Below are positions 1 through 7,464 of a stretch of DNA of 64,000 bases, piece by piece (the stretch's first letter is position 1; the number at the start of each line of letters is the position of its first letter). Source of the DNA: Streptoalloteichus tenebrarius (GTDB lineage: Bacteria > Actinomycetota > Actinomycetes > Mycobacteriales > Pseudonocardiaceae); the NCBI RefSeq assembly GCF_024171885.1, contig NZ_JAMTCP010000001.1, positions 310,001-374,000 on the forward strand. Direction: 5' to 3'. The notes beneath the pieces were generated by a model, which saw only the letters and a program-made list of their open reading frames with translations, searched no databases and was not told the origin of the DNA. The position numbers and the translations under genes were made by a program.

Positions 1-116
1 GGTGATCGACAGCGGGACGACCGGCGCGCTGGTCGTCGAACGCCACGAGTGTCCAGCGTGGACCGTGAAGGAGGTCGAACAAGGAGGTCGAACAGGCCGG
101 TCCCCGCTGTTGCCCG
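1..116. repeat. Direct repeat copy A (about 116 bp)
   Basis: This segment recurs at 717-832 with three mismatches near the middle. Read on the minus strand both copies encode the peptide STSLFDLLHGPRWTLL, which resembles the thioredoxin-like C-terminal domain of class A flavin monooxygenases (compare STSLFDLFRGPHLTLL in the gene at 47928-49499). Copy A runs off the window edge, so its true left limit is unknown. It joins the IS5-type remnant at the shared word CTGTTGCCC. Confidence 0.8.
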
Positions 117-604
117 CCTCCGGCGTGAAGGGGCGTCCACGGGGACGACCTCCGGGTGATCAACGGGATTGCTTTTCAGGGCGAAGACGGGTGTGGCATG
201 GCGTGACCTGCCGGAACGGCACGGGCCGGGGAAAAGGTGTCGACCACCGGTTCTGGCGGTGGTCACGCACCGGAACCCTGACCACTCCGGGCCGACCCGC
301 CACCCCCGGGCGAGCCGGATGATCGCGGACAACGGCTACCCCAGCCGATCCGCTCCCACCTGCGCCGACGGCACATCTCAGGCGACGATTCCCGGACGCC
401 GTGACCAGCAGGCCCACCGGCTGCGCCGCGGCCGGACAGGGGGCGCCCACCGGCCTTCGACCGCACGCCTACCACCGCCGCACCGTCGTCGAACGCTGCG
501 TCAACCCGCCTCACGCGGTTCCGTGCCTTCGCGACCCGGTTCGACAAGACCGCGATCTCCTACCAGGGCGTGATCGATCTGGCCACGCTGCTCATCACGC
601 TGTG
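117..604 (+). pseudogene. IS5-family transposase remnant
   Basis: Frames on the plus strand carry pieces of an IS5-type DDE transposase: an LLP-x-KGRPRGRP stretch, then FRAKTGVAWRDLPERHGP, then FWRWSRTGTL, and at the end FDKTAISYQGVIDL before a TGA ending at 604. The pieces lie in different frames, so no intact protein can be made. The same signatures occur at 16394-16872 and 51271-51865. The outer end, GTGTCCTCACAGC on the minus strand, resembles the terminal repeat of the other two copies. The left end is missing and fused to direct repeat A. The element is a decayed non-autonomous copy. Confidence 0.7.
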
Positions 605-832
605 AGGACACGGCGTAGGAGCGGTCCGCGTGCCTCTGGGTGTCCACGACAGCGGTCGGGGATGAACCAGGTTCGGTGCTCGTGGTGATGGAGTGCGAGC
701 GAAACCGAACACTCGGGTGATCGACAGCGGGACGACCGGCGCGCTGGTCGTCCAACACCAGGAGTGTCCAGCGTGGACCGTGAAGGAGGTCGAACAAGGA
801 GGTCGAACAGGCCGGTCCCCGCTGTTGCCCAG
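605..832 (-). pseudogene. Remnant of an FAD monooxygenase C-terminal domain
   Basis: On the minus strand this segment reads SLFDLLHGPRWTLLVLDDQR and later VVDTQRHADRSYAV. These align by eye with SLFDLFRGPHLTLL and VVDAEGHAHHAYGV in the complete flavin monooxygenase at 47928-49499. Coding is cut after SYAV exactly where the IS5-type end begins. The FAD-binding and substrate domains are absent from the window. I infer that an IS insertion disrupted the gene and that decay or duplication followed. Confidence 0.5.
717..832. repeat. Direct repeat copy B (about 116 bp)
   Basis: Second copy of the segment at 1-116, in the same orientation and 716 bp away, with the IS5-type remnant between the copies. 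It is far longer than an IS target-site duplication, so a duplication or recombination event involving the IS is more likely than simple transposition. Confidence 0.85.
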
Positions 833-1674
833 GCTCACGCAGCTCAGCGAACACCCTGATTCAGGGCAGCTCGACGAACACGCGGCCGGTGCGGTCGGTG
901 CGGTCGGACTGGCGATGGATCGCCTCGCGACGAGGACTCTCGTCATCCTGAACCTGGTCGCGCGCCGCTGCGGGCGGGGGAGATCCCCCTGATGCAGGTA
1001 GCCGGCCGCACGTCACGCGCCATCCACGGGGCTGGAGCAGCGCGGCGTGGTGCGACGGTGGACGACCCCGACGACCAGAGCGCCCCGCTGGTCGACCTCA
1101 CCCCGGAAGGCCGGTCGGCCGGTCGGTCGTCGACCGGTATCTCGGGCGCATGGTCGGCGACCTGTCCGCCCCGCCTCGCGCCACCTCACCTGGCTCGACC
1201 AGGACACCGGTCGGGCTGAGGACGATCGTGCAGAGTTCACGGGACGAACGGGCACGCCGACGGGGTCGACGCCGTCGCGCGCGCTTCCTCCTCCTTACCC
1301 TCCCCGCGTGGCCGTGGCATGGGTGTGGTCCACACCGGTCCCGGTGTGACGGTCGACGTGGTCGCCGCCCCGGCGTTGAGGGGTGGGGGCCGCGGGAGTC
1401 CGCTGTGGATGGAGGACAGGACCGCGAACGGGTCCGCGATGGCTCACATGGAGTGGAGAGATGTCCGCGACGTCGACGCGGGCCCGCCCCGCCGAGGGGC
1501 CTCCGCCGGCCTTCCGTCCACCCCGGACCACACGGAACCGCCCCGTCCGTCCGGATCTCCTCGCTCGCGCCCGGTCGATCCCCGCGCTGGCCGGGGGAGC
1601 CGGCGGGTGCGCGCGTCCGCCCACGGCCACGAGCGTGACAGTGCTGTTCTGCCGAGTGAGTGGAGGGGGCGTCC
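833..1674. other. No supported gene
   Basis: High-GC sequence with open frames on both strands but no recognisable protein, no good ribosome-binding site and no sustained codon bias. It probably holds decayed coding sequence plus the promoter of the WXG100-like gene that follows. Confidence 0.5.
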
Positions 1675-2508
1675 GTGGTCGTTGAGGTCACTGAGGAGAA
1701 CCAGTGGCGCGGGTCGGGCATCTTCGAGGCCTACCAGGGGCTGGTCCAGTCGATCACGACCGAGTCGGAGAACGAGACCGTCCAGGTCCTGGACATCACG
1801 TTCGGCGCCATCGGCGCGGCGGCGATGACCGCGAAGCTCGTCGTGGACCCGATCGGGACGCTGTTGGCCTCCGGCGTGGGCTGGCTCATCGAGCACGTCA
1901 GCTTCCTGCGGGAGCCGCTCGATGCGCTGATGGGCGATCCCGACGAGATCCAGCAGAACACCGAAGCGCTCAAGCAGCAGGCCAAGGAGGTCCGCGCGGT
2001 CGCCGACGACCACAAGCGGGCCATGGAGGGCTTCGACGGCTGGACCGGGCAGAGCGCCGACGCCTTCCGCGCCACCATGAACAAGTACGGCGAGGAGCTG
2101 GAGGCGCTGGCCGAGACCGTGGAGGGCACCGCCAAGGTCGCCGCGGTGACCGGGGTGCTCGTGGTCGTGCTCCGCGACATCGTGCGGGACATCATCGCCG
2201 AGGTGATCGCCCAGTTGATCAAGGGGGCGCTGATCGCGGCCGCGGCGGCCGCCTTCACCTTCGGCGCGTCCATCGCCGGGTTCATTGGCTTCGCGGTGGC
2301 CAAGTGCGTGTCGGTGGCGGCGGACATCGCCAGCCGCATCGCCCGGTTGACCGCCGCCTTCGCCCGGCAGGGCAGCCGGTTGGCCAAGCTCGGTGAGGGC
2401 ATGGGCAAGCTGCGGACCGGCTTCGGCCGCTTCGAGCACGTCGCCGACGTCGGCGAGATCGGCCACGAGATGGCCAAGGCGGGCGACGCCTACCAGAACG
2501 CCCCCTGA
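1675..2508 (+). CDS. WXG100-like type VII secretion protein with hydrophobic C-terminal half
   Basis: A 277-residue protein, probably a substrate or partner of an ESX (type VII) secretion system. Helical residues lead to a W-x-G turn in GWTGQSADAF (W about 123), the hallmark of WXG100-type hairpins, followed by an amphipathic helix. A long Ala/Val/Ile-rich segment (about residues 155-215) looks able to insert in a membrane, and the tail is charged. At more than twice the 100-residue WXG100 size it resembles the longer Esp-type ESX proteins. GTG 1675 is preferred over GTG 1660 because GGAGGGGG sits 5 bases upstream. It lies 53 bp before the polyproline HExxH gene on the same strand, so they are probably co-transcribed. 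No ESX core genes are in the window. Confidence 0.75.
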   Translation: MVVEVTEENQWRGSGIFEAYQGLVQSITTESENETVQVLDITFGAIGAAAMTAKLVVDPIGTLLASGVGWLIEHVSFLREPLDALMGDPDEIQQNTEALKQQAKEVRAVADDHKRAMEGFDGWTGQSADAFRATMNKYGEELEALAETVEGTAKVAAVTGVLVVVLRDIVRDIIAEVIAQLIKGALIAAAAAAFTFGASIAGFIGFAVAKCVSVAADIASRIARLTAAFARQGSRLAKLGEGMGKLRTGFGRFEHVADVGEIGHEMAKAGDAYQNAP

Positions 2509-2561
2509 TCCGGCTCCCGTCCGCCCGATTTTCCCGTCAGGCCAGGAGAACCACGACAACC

Positions 2562-4475
2562 ATGGCACCGAAGAACAGTCACGGCTCCTCCACGGGTGGT
2601 GGCAACTCCACCCCGCCACCTCCGCCGCCCCCACCTCCGCCCCCGGCCAACACCGGGACGAACCCGCCTCCGGCCAACACCGGAACGAACCCGCCTCCGA
2701 GTGAGACGAGTTCGCCGCCCCCGAACAACGGGAACCCGCCCCCGCCACCTCCGCCGCCCCCGCCCCGGGTCAACAACAACTCGGGCACCCCCGGCGGGAC
2801 CTCCACGCGCCCGGGAGACACCGGGCTCCCTCAGGGCACGTCCGGCCTCGGCATGGTCCCGTCGTCGATCGACGGCATGACGCAGCACCTGTCGAACATC
2901 GAGGGCAGGCTGAACACCCTGAGCGTGGGGGTGCAGCAGCACCAGCTCTCGCCCGGCTCCTACGGGCTGGTCGGCGCGACGATCGCGGGGCAGGTGAACA
3001 CCTCGATCACGCAGGCGGGCAACACCCTCCGCGACGCGGCGACGGCCGCGTCGAACGCGGGCGCCGGCGTGCGGGCCACCTTCAACTCCACGTCGCAGCT
3101 CGACCAGAACATCGCGTCCACGCTCAACTCGATGCACCAGGACGGGATCACCCCGCCGGCGGTCAACTCGGTGACGAGCCCGTCCTCCGCGCCGCCACCT
3201 CCTCCGCCGCCCCCGGTCCGTCAGCCGCCGTCGACCGGCGCGAACACGACCACGTCTCCGTCCTCCGCGCCACCGCCGCCCCCGCCTCCTCCGGTGCGCA
3301 CACCTCCCACCACGACGGGCGGCGACACGACGTCCCCGTCGTCGGCGCCGCCTCCTCCGCCGCCTCCACCGGTGCGTCAGGCTCCTGGGGGTTCGGGCGG
3401 CAGGCCGTCCTCGGGTCCGCCCGTGGCGCCGCCGCCTCCTCCTCCGCCGTCGACGCACAGGCCGCCGGCGGGGTCGGGCGTCACGACCACGACCGCGTCG
3501 AGCGCGCCGCCGCCCCCGTCGGGTCCGCCCGTCGCACCCCCGCCTCCGCCGGGGAGGGGTTCGGCGGGACACGGTGCCCCGCCCCCGCCGCCGCCTCCCA
3601 TGGGGGGCCGGCCGGGCGGTGGCCCCGGCCGTCCGGGTGGCGGTCAGGGAAGGCCGGGTGGTGGCCCGGGCCGGCCGGGGAACAACGGTGGGCCGTCGCG
3701 CCCGCCCGGCGACCCCGGGCCGTCCCAGCAGCGGCCGACCCAGCCGCCGGACCCCCGGCCGTTGGTGGAGCAGGTCGCGGACTACCGGCAGCGGATGGGG
3801 ATCGACCCGAACCGTCAGGTCCCGATCCTGCGGATCCCGCCGACCATCCCGGACCCGAACAATCCGGGCGGCACCATGGTGCCCAGGATGAGCACGCCGG
3901 TGAACCAACTTCCCCCCGAGCACCGGGTCGGGATCGCCGACACCGACACCCGGCCGATCGGGGAGGTGCTGGGCCTGCCGATGGACGACCCCGAGACCGC
4001 CAACTCCTCGGTGTACCAGCAGGCGACGGAGGGCGTCGGTGGCGGCGCCTACCTGCCGCAGTCCGAAGTGCTCTTCCTGGCGGAGGGTCAGCCACCCCAG
4101 ACCCTGTTCCACGAGATGGGGCACATCCGGCAGCACCAGGACGGGCACACCAACGCCAACACGGAGATCACGGTGCTCGAGTACCACAACGTGCTCAACA
4201 ACGAGAACCGTCTCGATCCCGACAACCCGCGTGAGCGGTACACCGTCCAGGACAGCATGGTCCGTCGCTTCGCCAACGTGCCGTGGGAGACCGTCGAGCA
4301 GCACGTGAACAACCTTCCCCCGGAGCGTCGGGAGCACACCGCCCAACTGCTCAACGAGATCCGTCAGCAGACCGAGGGGATGGGCGAGCAGGGCGAGCGC
4401 ATCCGGCGGAACTTCATCGCCGAGTACTGCGAGAGGAACAACATCAGGCCGCCGTCGAAGTGGAACGTGCGCTGA
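2562..4475 (+). CDS. Polyproline protein with C-terminal HExxH metalloprotease-like domain (putative ESX effector)
   Basis: A 637-residue protein. The first 60% is low complexity: polyproline tracts, including three near-identical blocks built on SSAPPPPPPPPVR (about residues 205-275), and a Gly/Pro/Arg-rich stretch near 345-385. An ordered helical island spans about residues 100-200. The C-terminal domain (about 390-637) carries HEMGHIRQH with H517, E518 and H521, and a downstream EITVLE that could supply a third zinc ligand (E540), as in gluzincin peptidases. There is no signal peptide, fitting type VII export with the upstream WXG100-like protein. I infer a secreted peptidase-type toxin or effector; the substrate is unknown. 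No obvious immunity gene follows. ATG 2562 has AGGAGA upstream, and a strong terminator follows. Confidence 0.7.
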   Translation: MAPKNSHGSSTGGGNSTPPPPPPPPPPPANTGTNPPPANTGTNPPPSETSSPPPNNGNPPPPPPPPPPRVNNNSGTPGGTSTRPGDTGLPQGTSGLGMVPSSIDGMTQHLSNIEGRLNTLSVGVQQHQLSPGSYGLVGATIAGQVNTSITQAGNTLRDAATAASNAGAGVRATFNSTSQLDQNIASTLNSMHQDGITPPAVNSVTSPSSAPPPPPPPPVRQPPSTGANTTTSPSSAPPPPPPPPVRTPPTTTGGDTTSPSSAPPPPPPPPVRQAPGGSGGRPSSGPPVAPPPPPPPSTHRPPAGSGVTTTTASSAPPPPSGPPVAPPPPPGRGSAGHGAPPPPPPPMGGRPGGGPGRPGGGQGRPGGGPGRPGNNGGPSRPPGDPGPSQQRPTQPPDPRPLVEQVADYRQRMGIDPNRQVPILRIPPTIPDPNNPGGTMVPRMSTPVNQLPPEHRVGIADTDTRPIGEVLGLPMDDPETANSSVYQQATEGVGGGAYLPQSEVLFLAEGQPPQTLFHEMGHIRQHQDGHTNANTEITVLEYHNVLNNENRLDPDNPRERYTVQDSMVRRFANVPWETVEQHVNNLPPERREHTAQLLNEIRQQTEGMGEQGERIRRNFIAEYCERNNIRPPSKWNVR

Positions 4476-4507
4476 GGTTGACCGGACACGACGGATGTTC
4501 CGGAAGG

Positions 4508-4550
4508 GGCGGGCCGCTCACCCTGGTGAGCGGCCCGCCGCCTCTTTTTC
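4508..4550 (+). terminator. Intrinsic terminator after the HExxH gene
   Basis: A perfect 13-bp stem (4508-4520 with 4527-4539) around the loop CCCTGG is followed by a run of T residues at 4544-4548. It lies 33 bp past the stop at 4475 and marks the end of the type VII operon. Confidence 0.85.
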
Positions 4551-4587
4551 GTCCTCTGTGGACACTCAGGCGCCCTGGCCGCGATTC

Positions 4588-5184
4588 TCAGTCCTGTTCG
4601 GACTCCCGCCACCGGTCGAACTCCTCGGTGGAGCCGATCCCGTGGTCGAGCACCGCGCGGTAGACCTCGTAGCTGGGCACCCGCTCGGTGTTCCGTCGCG
4701 CCGCCAGCTCCCGCTTGATCCGCAGGATCGTGGCTCGGGCGTCGGCGGTCAGTCGAGGGGGCAGCGACCTGAGGTGGGCGAGGTCGGGCTGCCGCTCCGG
4801 CTCGTCCACGAACCAGATGTCCAGGGTCCAGTCGTGGTCGCGGGGAGAGCGGTAGTGGATGCCGAGGTAGAGGCCGTCCGGGTACGTCGGGTCGGTGTTC
4901 CAGTGCCCGGTGTCGTCCCGGAAGCGCACCTCCCGTACGCGGGGGTGCACGGCGAGCCGGGCCCCGACCTGGGCGACCTCGGCCGTGGTCGCCTCGTCCA
5001 GCCTCGGGCAGATGACTGTGACGTCCAGGTCCCGTCCGACCATCAGCCCGAGGGCGGCGCTGCCCACCCGCACCGGGTCGCCGAGCCCGCCCAGCAGCGT
5101 CTTCAGCTCCAGATCGGCGCCGACCTCGTCCGCCTCGGTCTGGAGCGCGTCCTGCTCCCGCAGGAGTTGATCATCGTTGCGCAT
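4588..5184 (-). CDS. Conserved hypothetical protein, nucleotidyltransferase-like
   Basis: A soluble protein of 198 residues. The stretch VRVGSAALGLMVGRDLDVTV has the Gly-Ser plus spaced acidic pattern of the nucleotidyltransferase fold, where G-S and D-x-D residues normally bind NTP and metal. Here the motif is D-L-D, so activity is possible but unproven. The rest is a mixed helix/strand domain with several Trp and Asp residues. ATG 5184 was chosen because the upstream extension is Pro/Arg-rich and would overlap the divergent arsR-type promoter. No operon partner is visible. I know similar proteins only as uncharacterised actinobacterial proteins. Confidence 0.6.
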   Translation of the reverse strand: MRNDDQLLREQDALQTEADEVGADLELKTLLGGLGDPVRVGSAALGLMVGRDLDVTVICPRLDEATTAEVAQVGARLAVHPRVREVRFRDDTGHWNTDPTYPDGLYLGIHYRSPRDHDWTLDIWFVDEPERQPDLAHLRSLPPRLTADARATILRIKRELAARRNTERVPSYEVYRAVLDHGIGSTEEFDRWRESEQD

Positions 5185-5249
5185 CCGACCAGTGGACCAG
5201 ACGCCGAGCGGGATCGGAGGTCGGGCCGGAGGCGGGTTCCGAGGCCCGG

Positions 5250-5285
5250 TTGACACGTAGGAATTTTCCTACCTATTGTCGTGGC
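5250..5285 (+). promoter_or_regulatory. Promoter with embedded operator for the ArsR-SRPBCC operon
   Basis: TTGACA (5250-5255) and TATTGT (5274-5279) are separated by 18 bp. That spacer contains the inverted repeat GTAGGAATTTTCCTAC (5257-5272; 7-bp arms, 2-bp centre). A repressor bound there would block RNA polymerase. The ATG at 5286 lies 6 bases after the -10, so the transcript is probably leaderless. Autoregulation by the ArsR protein is inferred. Confidence 0.8.
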
Positions 5286-5795
5286 ATGGCCGACCGACCG
5301 ATGGAGACGTCACGGTCCCGTCCGCGCCGACACCGGGATGTGCCCGGTGAGGCGCCGAGCGACCGCGTGTTCGCGGCGTTGGCGAGCCCGGTGCGCCGCG
5401 AGGTGCTGCGCCTGTTGCGGGACACCGGACCGCGACCGGTCAACGAGCTGGCCGCGCACTTCGACATGGCCCGCCCCAGCTTCTCCGAGCACCTCCGCGT
5501 GCTGCGGGAGGCGGACCTGGTCAGCGAGACCAGGGCTGGGCGGCAGCGCCTGTACCGGCTGGAGGCGACGGCGTTGTTCGAGGTGCGGGAGTGGCTCCAC
5601 CCGTTCGAGAGGTTCTGGCGGGACAAGCTGGGTGGCCTGCGCGACCTCCTGGACGAGATGGACGACCACGACAACGACAACAACGACAACAACGACGACG
5701 ACGACCACGTCGGCGGCGCGAAGGGCGACAGCGACGTCGGCGACGTGAACGAGACCCACGAGGTGGACGGCGACGATGACACCCGAGAACCCTGA
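5286..5795 (+). CDS. ArsR-family winged-helix repressor with Asp/Asn-rich tail
   Basis: A 169-residue regulator. Residues about 25-115 form the ArsR winged helix, with recognition-helix region MARPSFSEHLRVLREADLV and wing RAGRQRLYRL. No clustered Cys metal site is seen, fitting the metal-independent ArsR proteins usually paired with SRPBCC proteins. From about residue 124 the chain becomes Asp/Asn-rich, encoded by near-tandem GAC/AAC codons (about 5650-5715). This tail is absent from typical members and should be disordered. The gene overlaps the SRPBCC gene by 20 bp, which indicates translational coupling. Its promoter contains a palindromic operator. Confidence 0.85.
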   Translation: MADRPMETSRSRPRRHRDVPGEAPSDRVFAALASPVRREVLRLLRDTGPRPVNELAAHFDMARPSFSEHLRVLREADLVSETRAGRQRLYRLEATALFEVREWLHPFERFWRDKLGGLRDLLDEMDDHDNDNNDNNDDDDHVGGAKGDSDVGDVNETHEVDGDDDTREP

Positions 5796-6246
5796 CCAGG
5801 ACGACCTGACCACGATCAGGGTCGACCAGTTCCTGGCGCACCCGCCGGCCAAGGTGTGGCGCGCTCTCACCGAGCCCGAGCTGATCGCGAAGTGGTTGAT
5901 GCCCGGCGACTTCCGGTTGGAGGTCGGCCACCGCTACACCATGCGGGGAACGCCCATGCCGGGTACGGGCTTCTCCGGCACCGTCCACGCCGAGGTGCTG
6001 GCGTTCGAGGTCGAGCGCATGCTGCGCGTGGCGTGGCGGGACGCCGACCCCGACGGCCCCCACGCCGCGGACTGGACGATCACCTGGACGCTCCAGCCCG
6101 AGGGGCGGGGCACCCGGCTGTTCCTCGTGCACGACGGCTTCGACCCGGACAACCCGCTCCAGCGGCGTGCCCGCTCGATCATGGGCGGCGGCTGGCGCAC
6201 CGGTGTGGCGCAGCGGCTCGACGAGGTCCTGCGCCAGCTCGACTGA
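5776..6246 (+). CDS. SRPBCC (AHSA1-type) ligand-binding domain protein
   Basis: A 156-residue START-like protein. Early residues FLAHPPAKVWRALTEPELIAKWLMP are followed by the typical strand pattern and a closing helix GGGWRTGVAQRLDEVL. This fold encloses a hydrophobic cavity. In bacteria such proteins are often encoded directly after an ArsR regulator, and their ligands are mostly unknown. The 20-bp overlap with the upstream gene places both in one operon. The gene is complete, with usual length for the family. Confidence 0.85.
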   Translation: MTPENPDQDDLTTIRVDQFLAHPPAKVWRALTEPELIAKWLMPGDFRLEVGHRYTMRGTPMPGTGFSGTVHAEVLAFEVERMLRVAWRDADPDGPHAADWTITWTLQPEGRGTRLFLVHDGFDPDNPLQRRARSIMGGGWRTGVAQRLDEVLRQLD

Positions 6247-6282
6247 GTCCCCGTGCCTCGCCCCCGTGCCTCTCGGTCGCCC

Positions 6283-7284
6283 TCAGGGCCTCCGCCGGTG
6301 CGCCGGCGGTGACGGGGGAGTCGCGACGGGTAGGAGATGACCGGTCGCCTTGAGGGTGTGCAGCACCGGGGCGGTCTCGATCGAGAGGATCTGGTCGAGA
6401 CCGCCGAGCCCCCGGGTGAGGTAGCGGTGCAGGTCCGCCGGGTCCGAGCACAACGCCTGCGCGAGCAGGTTGGTCGGGCCGGTGGTCGCGACCACGGCGG
6501 CCAGCTCGGGGTGCGTGGCGAGGACGGTCCCCACGTGGTCGAGGTGCGCCGGCGCGATGCGCATCCACAGCAGCGCCTGCGTGCCGACGCCGAAGGCCGT
6601 GCTGTCGACCTCGACGTCGAAGAAGACCACGCCTCGGGCGCGGAGGTCGGCCAGGCGACGGGCCACGGTCGCCTGCGACCAGCCGGTGGCCGCCGCGAGG
6701 TCGGCGTAGCTGGCCCTGCCGTCGTGCCGCAGGACGTTGACCAGGTCGTGGTCGGCGCTCGTTAGTGGCATGTCCTCGCCGGCGGGCGGGAGGTCGGGAC
6801 GCAGCCGCTCCCGCTGCTCCTCGCTGAGCGCCCGGAGGCGTCCCGACCACGCGGTGGGGCCGCCCAGGTAGGTGTGGAGCAGGCAGTGCGCGGACACGGC
6901 GGTGATGCCGCTCCTGCGCGGGATGTCGTGGAGCAGGAGCGATCGTGACGGCTCCGCGCCCCGCGGGGCGTGGACGATGGTGAAGATCTCGGTGCCCCCC
7001 GAGGTCAGCTTGACCCACGACGTGTCGGGGCGGCGGGCCAGGGAGTGCGCGAGGGCCTGCGCGGTGGCCGGGGTCGTGGTGAGCCGGACCATCCACTGGA
7101 CCTCGCCCGCCCGCGCCGGGTCGGCGAGCCCAACCACCCGCAGCCCCGCCTCCACCCGCAGGCGTCGGTAGCGGCGGGTCACGGTCTGGGTGGACACGCC
7201 CAGCACCTCGGCCACCCGGCTGAACGGCACGCGCCCGTCGACGTGCAGCGCGTGGATCAGACCTCGGTCCAGCTCGTCCAGCAT
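6283..7284 (-). CDS. Lrp/AsnC-family regulator with two HTH domains
   Basis: A 333-residue protein, twice the usual Lrp length. The first unit starts MLDELDRGLIHALHVDGRVP with HTH VLGVSTQTVTRRYRRL. A second unit near residue 170 has LTSADHDLVNVLRHDGRASY and HTH ATGWSQATVARRLADL. Each is followed by an RAM-like alpha/beta region. Tandem Lrp proteins are known in actinomycetes and usually act on a neighbouring transporter. It is divergent from the MFS exporter at 7465, and the shared 180-bp intergenic region contains five 13-bp repeats that are candidate binding sites. The ligand is unknown. Confidence 0.85.
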   Translation of the reverse strand: MLDELDRGLIHALHVDGRVPFSRVAEVLGVSTQTVTRRYRRLRVEAGLRVVGLADPARAGEVQWMVRLTTTPATAQALAHSLARRPDTSWVKLTSGGTEIFTIVHAPRGAEPSRSLLLHDIPRRSGITAVSAHCLLHTYLGGPTAWSGRLRALSEEQRERLRPDLPPAGEDMPLTSADHDLVNVLRHDGRASYADLAAATGWSQATVARRLADLRARGVVFFDVEVDSTAFGVGTQALLWMRIAPAHLDHVGTVLATHPELAAVVATTGPTNLLAQALCSDPADLHRYLTRGLGGLDQILSIETAPVLHTLKATGHLLPVATPPSPPAHRRRP

Positions 7285-7382
7285 GAGCGCATTTTCTCAT
7301 TTGGCGCGCGTCTGAGGAACGAATCCTCGTGCTGGGCGCGATCAGTGGAACACACCTCGTCGCCCGGGTGAGGCTGCTCCGC

Positions 7383-7447
7383 GCGAACAGTCCCCGCGAA
7401 CAGTCCCCGCGAACAGTCCCCGCGAACAGTCCCCGCGAACAGTCTCC
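7383..7447. repeat. Five tandem 13-bp repeats between the lrp-type and MFS genes
   Basis: Four perfect copies of GCGAACAGTCCCC are followed by one copy with a single change (7435-7447). They end 17 bp before the MFS start codon and lie in the divergent promoter region. The array could be a regulator-binding array or a replication-slippage product. It shares its 13-bp period, but not its sequence, with arrays at 27062 and 40146. Confidence 0.9.
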
Positions 7448-7464
7448 GAGACGAGGAAACGATC

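Noticed and set aside
2490-4346. A 618-codon open frame antisense to the polyproline gene
   Set aside because: It is Arg/Gly-rich and mirrors the polyproline codons on the other strand. It has no start site or family motif.
4588-5253. Plus frame antisense to the nucleotidyltransferase-like gene
   Set aside because: The minus-strand product has the better amino-acid composition, start and codon bias.
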